From NCBI GenBank assembly GCA_028753945.1, contig JAPNXP010000001.1:14002501-14066500 (forward strand): a DNA stretch of 64,000 bases, in the 5' to 3' direction. The translations under genes and the position numbers were made by a program. Below the pieces are notes generated by a model. It was given only the letters and a program-made list of their open reading frames with translations, did not search any database and was not told the DNA's origin. Source of the DNA: Hexactinellida sp. DTS-2022 (Eukaryota > Porifera > Hexactinellida). Below are positions 1-11,314 of the stretch, piece after piece (positions within the stretch are counted from its first letter, which is position 1; each line of letters opens with the position of its first letter).

Positions 1-1042
1 CCGTTAAGCACAGATAGGGAACAGTAATGATCAACAATGCCAAACTCATGGCGCCGCCTAAAATCATAACCAAGATTTGATCAACACTTAGTAGCACCCA
101 ATTATCCCATCTTACGAAATAGTCCATTGACACTGGTATATTGTATACACGGTTAAACCATTTCGGGTTGGTTAGAACGGTTAATACGATTGGATATAAG
201 TCTTCAATAATGAATGCGATTAAATGAAAGAATAAAGAAGTTAACACAACTGTGCCACCGATTTTATATTCGAAGTGTATTTGTTTGTAATACATTACTA
301 CACTCGTATGATGGTTCTCGTGAAAGCGGGCGTCAAAATACCTTTGGTACAATAGCCGACACAGTTTATGGGACAACTTAATCAACCTAATATATTCATA
401 GAAGAATAGGAATACTCCAACAACACGCTGGAATATCACCAGCTGGACGACAGAGCTCAATAGCATAATGACTAATATTTTAACGCCGAGACGAGTAAAT
501 CCATAACAAACAGGATGCTTGCACTTCGATGGATAGAAAGTGTAGCATTCAATGAAACACACTGTTATCATAGTGATAATGTCAAGCATGGAAATCACGA
601 CAGAGATAAAAAAACCTGACCGGAGTCTGTAATCGATTAAGATCAGATTGTTTAAAATATTTATGAACGGTTGTAGGACATACATATGGATTTGATAATT
701 GATTTTAGATATTGAGGATCCCCACACTGAGATTACGGTGACTGATACTAGAATTTCAATAATGCACAAAAGAATCAGCAAGAAATTTGTGGTCCGTTTT
801 AATTTGTAGTTCCTTTCTATGCAATTCCACGTGTTACTATCCATGACATACCTACTCTTAAACTGATACTTAAAGCTTTTCGACTTAGAATACACTTGTG
901 ATACTAAAATGACACACCAGATTATGGATAGGATGGCCCATAGTGTGAGAGAGAGAAGTCCCACGTATTCATAAATGTGGGAGAACTTGAGTGATATGGC
1001 ATTCAGGAAATCAAAGGTTTTTTCTTCCGTTGACTTGTTCAT
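1..1042 (-). CDS. Orphan seven-transmembrane protein, C-terminus beyond left edge
   Basis: An open frame of 347 codons runs from an ATG at 1042 (an in-frame TAA lies just upstream) to the window edge without a stop. The N-terminus is short with an NKS glycosylation sequon at residues 2-4. It is followed by about seven hydrophobic segments, roughly at residues 27-50, 85-110, 120-140, 150-172, 190-215, 265-290 and 325-345. The loop after segment 1 is long and basic, which by the positive-inside rule puts the N-terminus outside, as in GPCRs. No DRY or NPxxY motif is visible, so the family is not assigned. The protein at 42113-43222 and the broken one at 44273-45281 share this plan (sequon, TM1, basic loop of 35-40 residues, TM2). 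I infer a divergent receptor family. An uncharacterised transporter is the alternative. Confidence 0.7.
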   Translation of the reverse strand, partial: MNKSTEEKTFDFLNAISLKFSHIYEYVGLLSLTLWAILSIIWCVILVSQVYSKSKSFKYQFKSRYVMDSNTWNCIERNYKLKRTTNFLLILLCIIEILVSVTVISVWGSSISKINYQIHMYVLQPFINILNNLILIDYRLRSGFFISVVISMLDIITMITVCFIECYTFYPSKCKHPVCYGFTRLGVKILVIMLLSSVVQLVIFQRVVGVFLFFYEYIRLIKLSHKLCRLLYQRYFDARFHENHHTSVVMYYKQIHFEYKIGGTVVLTSLFFHLIAFIIEDLYPIVLTVLTNPKWFNRVYNIPVSMDYFVRWDNWVLLSVDQILVMILGGAMSLALLIITVPYLCLT

Positions 1043-1904
1043 GATATTACGGGAGACTTATTTCCATGTGTTCTATATACTATTTATACTTATGTGCAAG
1101 TGACTGATAACTATTAAAATAGTAAGTATAAGAGTGTGACATAAATAATGGGAGTTGGATAAATTTGCGTATAAGTTCTTAGAGGTAAGGAGCTTCACCT
1201 TACAGACACACATTCTAACAGTGTATTTATGAAATTGAATCCTCTTCAACTATGCCTTATGTAATTGTTATATGAGACTGAAAATGAATACTCAAGTAAA
1301 ATTGTTAATCTTTTTAGCTTACTTGGAAAAAATAAATTTTGAATTTTGATTCTACATATACTGGGCACTCATTATTTCACCTTAGCACAATCGTTAACTA
1401 TTTAATTTATTTTACATATTTTATAGATGCATGGAAATGGTTGGTATTCTGTTGAGTTCACATCGGAAACAAATATTTGTTCTGACTTTTAACCAACTTT
1501 ATAATACTCACCTGCAGAAAGAGAGAATATATTTGTAGCTGAGTTATACTGTCACAGTATCTCAATTTAATACTTAAAATTCCTATTTACAATGGTTGGC
1601 TGGTTAAATCGTTTTTCAACCGGCAAGGCTAAATTTCCTTTTTTCAATTCCTTTTTAAAAAAAGGAGTATGTTATCCTAAAATGCTAAATTTTATTCATA
1701 ATTTAGTTTTTGGAATTTGTTGAAGTTTAAACATATGTCAACTTAAAGTGGTTCCATTGGACTCGCAATGGTTGATTACCCCATATACAATCCAAATGAC
1801 AACAATAGGAGGCATAGTTTATTCTAAAATGAAAATTAGAGACTGGTCTTCTCGTTTCATGGCCTTCTCGGTGGCATATTTAGCAGTATATTAAGTAGGC
1901 CATG
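1043..1904. other. Intergenic, no gene seen
   Basis: AT-rich, with frequent stops in all frames. It should hold the promoter of the 7TM gene on the minus strand, but I see no clear core element. Confidence 0.6.
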
Positions 1905-2215
1905 TCGCGGGTTAGCCCGTGAACGAACTGAACGAACCAGGGCCCGATTAAGCTAGATGGGGGCCTGAGGCACAGCTCAATTTGGGGGCCCCTTAGACCT
2001 CCCGATAGAGGCTGGGGGGCCCTTAGACCTCCCGATAGAGCCCCTAGAGGCTGGGGGCCTGAGGCCTGTACCTCAGGTGCCTCATGGTTAATCGGGCACT
2101 GGAACGAACGCTTGTGAAGCTGAAGTTAGGAGGTGAACTTGAACGAACTGAATGTGCGTCAATTTGAGATGAACTGGATTGCGTCAATTCAGTTCGTTCG
2201 TGAACCTTTCATTCC
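1905..2215. mobile_element. Outer inverted-repeat element with GAACGAACTGAACGAAC ends
   Basis: The left side carries GTGAACGAACTGAACGAAC and the right side carries the complement, CAGTTCGTTCGTGAAC. The middle is interrupted by the hAT MITE at 1938-2101. Boundaries are approximate and the superfamily is unknown. Confidence 0.45.
1938..2101. mobile_element. hAT-type MITE with perfect 8-bp duplication
   Basis: The ends CAGGGCCCGATTAA and TTAATCGGGCACTG are inverted copies. They are flanked by GAACGAAC at 1930-1937 and again at 2102-2109. An 8-bp target duplication and CAGGG-type ends are hallmarks of hAT elements. The interior holds short direct repeats (GGGGCCCTTAGACCTCCCG twice). No coding capacity. 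Confidence 0.8.
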
Positions 2216-2546
2216 CTGCTAGGGACCATAGGAATTTGTTCGTATTACATTGGTACTTGTATTGTATGACCCCTGTGTTTTATGGCATATTACTGATATT
2301 AGTATATAATTTACATTTTAATTTATGCGATTACTCTAATTTATAATCTAATCTTCTAAGGGTACATTATAATCAAATCCTTAGAAACACTGTTTTTGAC
2401 ACTTTAGGAACAGGTTTTATTGTATCCGGAAATTCGTTAACCGGATTCACTTGCATGCATTTATGTAGGTTAGGGTAATTAATATTAACTGATAATTAAC
2501 CTATATTTCTCCATATCCATGTTCCTATTTAACGAAAAATACTGTA

Positions 2547-2685
2547 TAGTGAACTCCCGTTATAATGAAGTCGGGTATTACAAATAACCGCTTATAACGA
2601 ATGGAAATTTTCCCCCAGAGGATTAATTGCATTAATGATTATCCTCTTAAAACGAATATCCGGATATAAGGCCATATAAAATAAA
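2547..2685. mobile_element. Partial pogo-like MITE
   Basis: It begins TAGTGAACTCCCGTTATAATGAAG after a TA and contains internal degenerate copies of the same motif (TTATAACGAA, TTAAAACGAA). No matching right end is seen. It abuts the complete element at 2688. Confidence 0.4.
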
Positions 2686-2687
2686 TA

Positions 2688-2879
2688 CAGTCAGGTTCTT
2701 TTATTATGAACATTCAAGAGACCAAAATTGTGTTTATAATAGAGAGACTTCATAATAAGCGAACTCTACTGGATACAAACCTTATGTAAATTGTTAAATT
2801 GGGACCGTAGGGTTTGTTCATAATAAAAATCTTCATATTAAGCAGACGAAATCTTGTTCATAATAAGCAGACCTGACTG
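2688..2879. mobile_element. Pogo-like MITE, TIR CAGTCAGGTTCTTTTATTATGA
   Basis: Inverted ends CAGTCAGG...TTATTATGAAC and GTTCATAATAAGCAGACCTGACTG are each flanked by TA, as in the Tc1/mariner/pogo group. Length 192 bp. Decayed relatives lie at 19140-19256 and about 25940-26033. Confidence 0.75.
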
Positions 2880-2881
2880 TA

Positions 2882-3391
2882 ACTTGTTTATCATCCCCGT
2901 CCGTCCCAATTTTTACCCCCCGTCCGGATATATATTATTAACACCTTATGAACATAATCGCACAGATATTAGCTATAAACTTGTGTAAAATACTCTTAGT
3001 GTATCAATTAGTAATAATTCTTGATTTTAGAGCATTATTTGGGCACTGTCATGTGATTTTCTAATTATAGTAATTATAAATATTCATTGTTTGACATAGG
3101 ATAATGTTATTTTCATATGAATGGAAATAAAAAATATGAATAAAATCCCGTCCGCCGTCCGTTTTTCTGAAAAAGTCCGGATTATAAACAATTAATTTAT
3201 TTTACCTGGCCTAACGAAGAAATGTACAGGTCTCAAGTACTTTCGTTACTTTGTTCGGGCTTCTTGACAAGATAAAAAGGTCGTTAAAGCCAATGCCATA
3301 AAATTCAATGTTTGCTGTACTAATATTTAATAACTTTAATGACTTTATTCACATATTCACATATTCACTACACATACCAATATACAATATA
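2882..3391. other. Intergenic, no gene seen
   Basis: AT-rich. A short CCGTCCG motif occurs near 2897-2935 and again near 3148-3178, probably ends of a decayed repeat. It contains the 3' flank of the GTPase gene. Confidence 0.5.
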
Positions 3392-3991
3392 TCAAATGCT
3401 CTTGCAACAACCTCTGCTATTCTCTAGTGGATCATCTCCATAGACAGCCCGCAGTTTGAGGGAGGTATTAAACTCTGTGTGTTTCGGTTTCGCCATTAAG
3501 TTAACTATCATGTTTTCTAACTCAACCACACCTTGACCGGTTAGAGCTGACACCTTGATGGAGTGATCTACATCCGTTAGATCTTTGTTGCCGGAAATAA
3601 GACTGTCGATTTTGGGATTTTGACTCACTAAGTCGTATTTATTTCCCACCATGATCTTCCTAGCGAGGGGCATGTACTTAAGAATAGTGTCCCCTATAGT
3701 GTATAGGGTTTTAATGGAATCTACTTCGTTCAGTGAATACACTAGGAGAATAACCGAGGTTCCTCTACATAAACTGCCAGGAAGAATTGAACCACATGAC
3801 TCGAATCCTTGTGTGTCTTGATAGTTAATAGTCACTGACCCTTGTTCTGTTTGGTACATTTTCTCGTTTACACATTCTGTCATTGTTACGTCCGGATGGT
3901 TAGGTGTTGTTTCGTATAATATTCTGTGGCATAAGCTGGTTTTACCCACCCCACTCTCACCAACTAGTGTAACCTTGTTTTCTAATGACAT
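3392..3991 (-). CDS. Ras/Rab-like small GTPase, divergent switch II
   Basis: 199 residues, the usual small-GTPase length, in one exon. Visible motifs are the P-loop GESGVGKTS (11-19), the G3 motif DTQGFE (59-64), G4 NKYD (117-120) and G5 SAL (148-150). The C-terminus ends CCKSI: the last four residues, CKSI, read as a CaaX prenylation box, with a second Cys before it that could be palmitoylated or form a Rab-like CC pair. In Ras and Rab proteins G3 is DTAGQE. Here Ala59 is Gln and the catalytic Gln61 is Phe, so intrinsic hydrolysis should be weak, as in other Gln-less relatives. It probably acts as a membrane-bound switch. Partner and compartment cannot be told. Assignment to Rab, Ras or a lineage-specific branch is open. 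Confidence 0.85.
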   Translation of the reverse strand: MSLENKVTLVGESGVGKTSLCHRILYETTPNHPDVTMTECVNEKMYQTEQGSVTINYQDTQGFESCGSILPGSLCRGTSVILLVYSLNEVDSIKTLYTIGDTILKYMPLARKIMVGNKYDLVSQNPKIDSLISGNKDLTDVDHSIKVSALTGQGVVELENMIVNLMAKPKHTEFNTSLKLRAVYGDDPLENSRGCCKSI

Positions 3992-4870
3992 CTCTATTGA
4001 TTAGTGCATGCTGTAGTCTATTATAGCTAAGCTTGAGACTATTGAGCGTATTTGCTGACATAATAATGTATCTGATTTCTCCTGTTACAACATTATATTG
4101 TACAAACTTATAAAATAACCTTTTTATTGTGATCAAAGCATTATTGCAATGAGCTTACATATTGTTAGTAATCTATATTAGAATAACGGAGTATCTAATT
4201 ATATTTATTGGCAATAGTAAATTAACATAACTTAACATTTATAATTGTTATGCAATATTAAAGCAGTCCCAGTGCAAAGTATGTTAGGCCAGTGTTAATT
4301 AATTAATAGTAATACATCGAAACGGGTATTTTCTAACTATGTAAGTATTTACGTATTCTAAATGCTTAAGAAATTAATATTTTGTTTATTATCAATCGGT
4401 TTATCCTAACTGTCGTATTTTTATTACTTTATTTCCATGCAAAAAATTGGTTAGAAAACACGTTTAGGCTGTAGTTGTACATTGTTTCAGCACATGAAGT
4501 ATATCTGAGTATGTAGGCCGGGTATACCAGACTATTTTCCGGTAAAATTAGGCCAAAACCTGGACATTTCTCAAAATTTCGACAAAGATCCTGGACACAG
4601 GTTATATAAAACTGGACGCTATTAGTTTATTGTGAGCGAATCGGAGACAATTGGAAGATAATACAAAACAACTACAAAAAAAACCTGGACAATTTAGAAA
4701 ATTACTGGACATCGCACAATAATTGTAAAGAAAACTCGGTTCGGTACGCGTATTTTCAAGTCCGGTGTAAACGCGTTTTGGGGACCCCAGCGTTTTAGGG
4801 ACCACGTCCCTAAATCGCTTGCGTTTTGGGCCCCTGGGCTTGCAATGGGTCCGGGGGGACATCTGACCCT
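3992..4870. other. Intergenic with decayed repeat ends
   Basis: No gene seen. Near 4550-4710 CCTGGACA-type motifs recur, suggesting a decayed short repeat. At 4750-4830 a GGGACC...CCCTAAATCGCTTG segment resembles the repeat at 36800-36895 and 47100-47190. Confidence 0.45.
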
Positions 4871-7800
4871 CGATCCACAGTCCATCGAACTACAGTCCAT
4901 CGTACCACAGTCCATCGATCCACAGTCCATCGTACCACAGTCCATCGAACCACATTCCATCGTACCACAGTCCATCGTACCACAGTCCATCGAACCAAGT
5001 CCATCGTACCACAGTCCATCGAACCAAGTCCATCGTACCACAGTCCATCGTACCACAGTCCATCGTACCACAGTCCATCGAACCAAGTCCATCGTACCAC
5101 AGTCCATCGTACCACATTCCATCGTACCACAGTCCATCGTACCACAGTCCACCGTACCACAGTCCATCGTACCACAGTCCATCGTACCACAGTCCATCGA
5201 ACCACATTCCATCGTACCACAGTCCATCGTACCACAGTCCATCGTACCACAGTCCATCGTACCACAGTCCATCGTACCACAGTCCATCGTACCACAGTCC
5301 ATCGTACCACAGTCCATCGTACCACAGTCCATCGTACCACAGTCCATCGTACCACAGTCCATCGTACCACAGTCCATCGTACCACATTCCATCGTACCAC
5401 AGTCCATCGTACCACAGTCCATCGTACCACAGTCCATCGTACCACAGTCCATCGTACCACAGTCCATCGTACCACAGTCCATCGAAACACAGTCCATCGT
5501 ACCACAGTCCATCGTACCACAGTCCATCGTACCACAGTCCATCGTACCACAGTCCATCGTACCACATTCCATCGTACCACAGTCCATCGTACCACAGTCC
5601 ATCGTACCACAGTCCATCGTACCACAGTCCACCGTACCACAGTCCATCGTACCACAGTCCATCGTACCACAGTCCATCGTACCACAGTCCATCGTACCAC
5701 AGTCCATCGTACCACAGTCCATCGTACCACAGTCCATCGTACCACAGTCCATCGAACCAAGTCCACCGAACCACAGTCCATCGAACCACATTCCATCGTA
5801 CCACAGTCCATCGTACCACAGTCCATCGTACCACAGTCCATCGTACCACAGTCCATCGTACCACAGTCCATCGTACCACAGTCCATCGTACCACAGTCCA
5901 CCGTACCACAGTCCATCGTACCACAGTCCATCGTACCACAGTCCATCGTACCACAGTCCATCGTACCACAGTCCATCGAACCAAGTCCACCGAACCACAG
6001 TCCATCGAACCACATTCCATCGTACCACAGTCCATCGTACCACAGTCCATCGTACCACAGTCCATCGTACCACAGTCCATCGTACCACAGTCCATCGTAC
6101 CACAGTCCATCGTACCACAGTCCATCGAACCAAGTCCACCGAACCACAGTCCATCGAACCACATTCCATCGTACCACAGTCCATCGTACCACAGTCCATC
6201 GTACCACAGTCCATCGTACCACAGTCCATCGTACCACAGTCCATCGTACCACAGTCCATCGTACCACAGTCCATCGAACCACAGTCCATCGAACCACAGT
6301 CCATCGTACCACATTCCATCGATCCACATTCCATCGATCCACAGTCCATCGTACCACAGTCCATCGTACCACAGTCCATCGTACCACAGTCCATCGTACC
6401 ACAGTCCATCGAAACACAGTCCATCGTACCACAGTCCATCGTACCACAGTCCATCGTACCACAGTCCATCGTACCACAGTCCATCGTACCACATTCCATC
6501 GTACCACATTCCATCGTACCACAGTCCATCGTACCACAGTCCATCGTACCACAGTCCATCGTACCACAGTCCATCGTACCACAGTCCATCGTACCACAGT
6601 CCATCGTACCACAGTCCATCGTACCACAGTCCATCGAAACACAGTCCATCGTACCACAGTCCATCGTACCACAGTCCATCGTACCACATTCCATCGTACC
6701 ACAGTCCATCGTACCACAGTCCATCGTACCACAGTCCATCGTACCACAGTCCATCGTACCACAGTCCATCGTACCACAGTCCATCGTACCACAGTCCATC
6801 GTACCACATTCCATCGTACCACAGTCCATCGTACCACAGTCCATCGTACCACAGTCCATCGTACCACAGTCCACCGTACCACAGTCCATCGTACCACAGT
6901 CCATCGTACCACAGTCCATCGTACCACAGTCCATCGTACCACAGTCCATCGTACCACAGTCCATCGTACCACAGTCCATCGTACCACAGTCCATCGAACC
7001 AAGTCCACCGAACCACAGTCCATCGAACCACATTCCATCGTACCACAGTCCATCGTACCACAGTCCATCGTACCACAGTCCATCGTACCACAGTCCATCG
7101 TACCACAGTCCATCGTACCACAGTCCATCGTACCACAGTCCATCGAACCACAGTCCATCGAACCACAGTCCATCGTACCACATTCCATCGATCCACATTC
7201 CATCGATCCACAGTCCATCGTACCACAGTCCATCGTACCACAGTCCATCGTACCACAGTCCATCGTACCACAGTCCATCGAAACACAGTCCATCGTACCA
7301 CAGTCCATCGTACCACAGTCCATCGTACCACAGTCCATCGTACCACAGTCCATCGTACCACAGTCCATCGTACCACAGTCCATCGTACCACAGTCCATCG
7401 TACCACATTCCATCGTACCACAGTCCATCGTACCACAGTCCATCGTACCACAGTCCATCGTACCACAGTCCATCGTACCACAGTCCATCGAACCAAGTCC
7501 ACCGAACCACAGTCCATCGAACCACATTCCATCGTACCACAGTCCATCGTACCACAGTCCATCGTACCACAGTCCATCGTACCACAGTCCATCGTACCAC
7601 AGTCCATCGTACCACATTCCATCGTACCACATTCCATCGTACCACAGTCCATCGTACCACAGTCCATCGTACCACAGTCCATCGTACCACAGTCCATCGT
7701 ACCACAGTCCATCGTACCACAGTCCATCGTACCACAGTCCATCGTACCACAGTCCATCGAAACACAGTCCATCGTACCACAGTCCATCGTACCACAGTCC

Positions 7801-8014
7801 ATCGTACCACATTCCATCGTACCACAGTCCATCGTACCACAGTCCATCGTACCACAGTCCATCGTACCACAGTCCATCGTACCACATTCCATCGTACTAC
7901 AGTCCATCGAACTACAGTCCATCGTACCACAGTCCATCGAAACACAGTCCATCGTACCACAGTCCATCGTACCACAGTCCATCGTACCACATTCCATCGT
8001 ACCACAGTCCATCG
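4871..8014. repeat. 15-bp minisatellite, about 210 copies
   Basis: The unit is CCATCGTACCACAGT, with variants TCGAACC, TCGATCC, CACATTCC, CCACCG and a 14-bp form (ACCAAGT). Because 15 is divisible by 3 and the unit has no stop, very long frames stay open on both strands. These are by-products of periodicity. A junction block (GAACCAAGTCCACCGAACC) recurs near 5755, 5980, 6130, 6990 and 7490. A longer variant string at about 6127-6345 recurs at about 6995-7210, so larger segments were duplicated inside the array. Confidence 0.95.
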
Positions 8015-8504
8015 GGCATTATCACGGTGTCCCGGTGGCCAATCCGCCACTGCCCATGCGTTGGCTGCGAAGTTTACTGCGTTGGCTGGATCCAAGAGTT
8101 AGAAGATCTGGATTACGGAGTTCGGTACGTATAAAAGGGGATCAACAACAGTGCGGCAGATTTTCTATCGGGACTAGAGTGCAGAGTGGATGAACGAGTT
8201 AATGACGAGTACGAATCCTGACGGTTACTCCCTCTTGGAGGAAATCATACCTGACAACCGTACAGGGATTTTGACCATTTTGGCTGGACCGTCAGGGATT
8301 TTTAAGCTAGGGAAAAATTATTGATTGTGAGTCTATTAATACCTAAACATGTCTACACCATCTAAAGATAGCATTTTGTTTTGTGTAAATAATCTGTTCC
8401 TATTCGAGCATACAGGGATTCCTTATACAGTCTATATAAACTAATGTTTTCACCTTTACAAGAAAGATTTCTGGGAGGTGTACACGGATATTTAAACAGG
8501 GATT
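8015..8504. other. Spacer between two satellite arrays
   Basis: Unique-looking sequence with no convincing frame. CAGGGATT appears several times near 8263-8300, 8412 and 8497, perhaps a decayed repeat. Confidence 0.5.
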
Positions 8505-10842
8505 CTGTCTAGCACAGTGTTACCTGCCCGTCTCATAACAAACTGTTGGTATACAATAGAACTCTGGAGACGATCCTGAGCTGCCTAGCACAGTGTTACC
8601 TGCCCGTCTCATAACAAACTGTTGGTATACATTAGAACTCTTGAGACGATCCTGAGCTGCCTAGCACAGTGTTACCTGCCCGTCCCATAACAAACTGTTG
8701 GTATACAATAGAACTCTTGAGACGATCCTGAGCTGTCTAGCACAGTGTAACCTGCCCGTCTCATAACAAACTGTTGGTATACAATAGAACTCTTGAGTCG
8801 ATCCTGAGCTGTCTAGCACAGTGTTACCTGCCCGTCTCATAACAAACTGTTGGTATACAATAGAACTCTGGAGACGATCCTGAGCTGCCTAGCACAGTGT
8901 TACCTGCTCGTCTCACAACAAACTGTTGGTATACAATAGAACTCTTGAGGCGATCCTGAGCTGCCTAGCACAGTGTAACCTGCCCGTCTCACAACAAACT
9001 GTTGGTATACAATAGAACTCTTGAGGCGATCCTGAGCTGTCTAGCACAGTGTTACCTGCCCATCTCATAACAAACTGTTGGTATACAATAGAACTCTTGA
9101 GGCGATCCTGAGCTGCCTAGCACAGTGTTACCTGCCGTCTCATAACAAACTGTTTTATACAATAGAACTCTTGAGTCGATCCTGAGCTGCTTAGCTCAGT
9201 GTTACCTGCCGTCTCACAACAAACTGTTGGTATACAATAGAACTCTTGAGGCGATCCTGAGCTGCCTAGCTCAGTGTTACCTGCCCGTCTCATAACAAAC
9301 TGTTGGTATACAATAGAACTCTTGAGGCGATCCTGAGCTGCCTAGCACAGTGTTACCTGCCGTCTCATAACAAACTGTTTTATACAATAGAACTCTTGAG
9401 TCGATCCTGAGCTGCTTAGCTCAGTGTTACCTGCCGTCTCACAACAAACTGTTGGTATACAATAGAATTCTTGAGACGATCCTGAGCTGTCTAGCACAGT
9501 GTTACCTGCCCGTCTCACAGCAAACTGTTGGTATACAATAGAACTCTTGAGGCGATCCTGAGCTGTCTAGCTCAGTGTTACCTGCCCGTCTCATAACAAA
9601 CTGTTGGTATAAAATAGAACTCTTGAGACGATCCTGAGCTGTCTAGCTCAGTGTTACCTGCCCGTCTCATAACAAACTGTTGGTATACAATAGAACTCTT
9701 GAGGCGATCCTGAGCTGCCTAGCTCAGTGTTACCTGCCCGTCTCACAGCAAACTGTTGGTATACAATAGAACTCTTGAGTCGATCCTGAGCTGTCTAGCT
9801 CAGTGTTACCTGCCCGTCTCATAACAAACTGTTGGTATACAATAGAACTCTTGAGGCGATCCTGAGCTGTCTAGCACAGTGTTACCTGCCCGTCTCATAA
9901 CAAACTGTTGGTATACAATAGAACTCTTGAGACGATCCTGAGCTGTCTAGCACAGTGTTACCTGCCCGTCTCACAGCAAACTGTTGGTATACAATAGAAC
10001 TCTTGAGGCGATCCTGAGCTGTCTAGCTCAGTGTTACCTGCCCGTCTCATAACAAACTGTTGGTATAAAATAGAACTCTTGAGACGATCCTGAGCTGTCT
10101 AGCTCAGTGTTACCTGCCCGTCTCATAACAAACTGTTGGTATACAATAGAACTCTTGAGGCGATCCTGAGCTGCCTAGCTCAGTGTTACCTGCCCGTCTC
10201 ACAGCAAACTGTTGGTATACAATAGAACTCTTGAGTCGATCCTGAGCTGTTTAGCTCAGTGTTACCTGCCCGTCTCATAACAAACTGTTGGTATACAATA
10301 GAACTCTTGAGACGATCCTGAGCTGTCTAGCTCAGTGTTACCTGCCCGTCTCACAATAAACTGTTGGTATACAATAGAACTCTTGAGGCGATCCTGAGCT
10401 GCCTAGCTCAGTGTTACCTGCCCGTCTCACAGCAAACTGTTGGTATACAATAGAACTCTTGAGACGATCCTGAGCTGTCTAGCTCAGTGTTACCTGCCCG
10501 TCTCATAACAAACTGTTGGTATACAATAGAACTCTTGAGTCGATCCTGAGCTGCCTAGCTCAGTGTTACCTGCCCGTCTCATAACAAACTGTTGGTATAC
10601 AATAGAACTCTTGAGTCGATCCTGAGCTGTCTAGCTCAGTGTTACCTGCCCGTCTCACAGCAAACTGTTGGTATACAATAGAACTCTTGAGACGATCCTG
10701 AGCTGCCTAGCTCAGTGTTACCTGTCCGTCTCATAACAAACTGTTGGTATACAATAGAACTCTTGAGTCGATCCTGAGCTGCCTAGCTCAGTGTTACCTG
10801 CCCGTCTCATAACAAACTGTTGGTATACAATAGAACTCTTGA
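8505..10842. repeat. 76-bp satellite array, about 31 copies
   Basis: The unit begins CTAGCACAGTGTTACCTGCC and ends GACGATCCTGAGCTGT. In copies with TAGCTCAG the junction CTGAGCT-GTCT-AGCTCAG can form a 7-bp stem. Copies with TAGCACAG break it. Shortened units (CTGCCGTC, TGTTTTATAC) occur as a block near 9130-9215 and again near 9355-9440, so groups of about three units were copied together. Confidence 0.95.
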
Positions 10843-11030
10843 CTACATTTGTAACTCAATTTATCTCTATTTAGGAAACTCATGTTGCTGAGACTCGGCA
10901 ACATGAAAACAGTGACTATTCGAGAGAGAATGGTGGGAAATGGAAAACCAATAATGAGGTAGTGAATTAAGACAAAATCGGTCACCATTTTATTCTGTAC
11001 AATGAAATGTTATACCTACTACAACAATTA

Positions 11031-11314
11031 GCATGACAGACATTGCCGACTGAGGGACTTTGAGGCCTTGAGGGAGCTCGTCCGGGAATACCGCGGCTGG
11101 GAGGTGAAGGCCCGGCTCGAAGCCAGGATGTATACAGGTAATTTCACTCATTCTAGCTATGGAGATTTCCTTTACACACTCGATCATAATTTATATTTAG
11201 ATGAGAGAGAACGAGCTTCGCAGCTTCCGGGAGGCTGCCCTAGGATTAGGGGTTACCATCCTCCTCATCCTCCTGTGTGTAGCAGGGGGATGCTACCTCT
11301 GGGGGAGGAGATAA
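11031..11314 (+). CDS. Candidate two-exon small membrane protein or fragment
   Basis: A GC-rich island in AT-rich DNA. An open segment at 11031-11137 reads RDFEALRELVREYRGWEVK and onward, and ends at a clean donor (ACAG|GTAATT). After about 70 bases, an AG near 11207 permits joining in frame to ENELRSFREAALGLG followed by a membrane helix (about VTILLILLCVAGGCYLW) and GRR-stop at 11314. An alternative is a short protein starting at the ATG at 11201. After the TAA the same frame continues KAAEVDDLYALT to another possible donor near 11363, so the stop could be a lesion in a longer gene. I do not recognise the family. The splice model is inference. Confidence 0.35.

Noticed and set aside
4694..8134. 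Open frames of more than 1,000 codons on both strands, encoding VHRTT, SIVPQ, MDCGT or WYDGL repeats
   Set aside because: They arise because a 15-bp unit without stops is read in phase everywhere. Several overlapping frames are equally open and none has independent support.
8505..10842. CRISPR-like array or tRNA cluster (76-bp unit with TAGCTCAGTG box-A-like sequence)
   Set aside because: There are no variable spacers, so it is a plain satellite. No B box (GGTTCRANNCC) and no cloverleaf, and many units have TAGCACAG instead.
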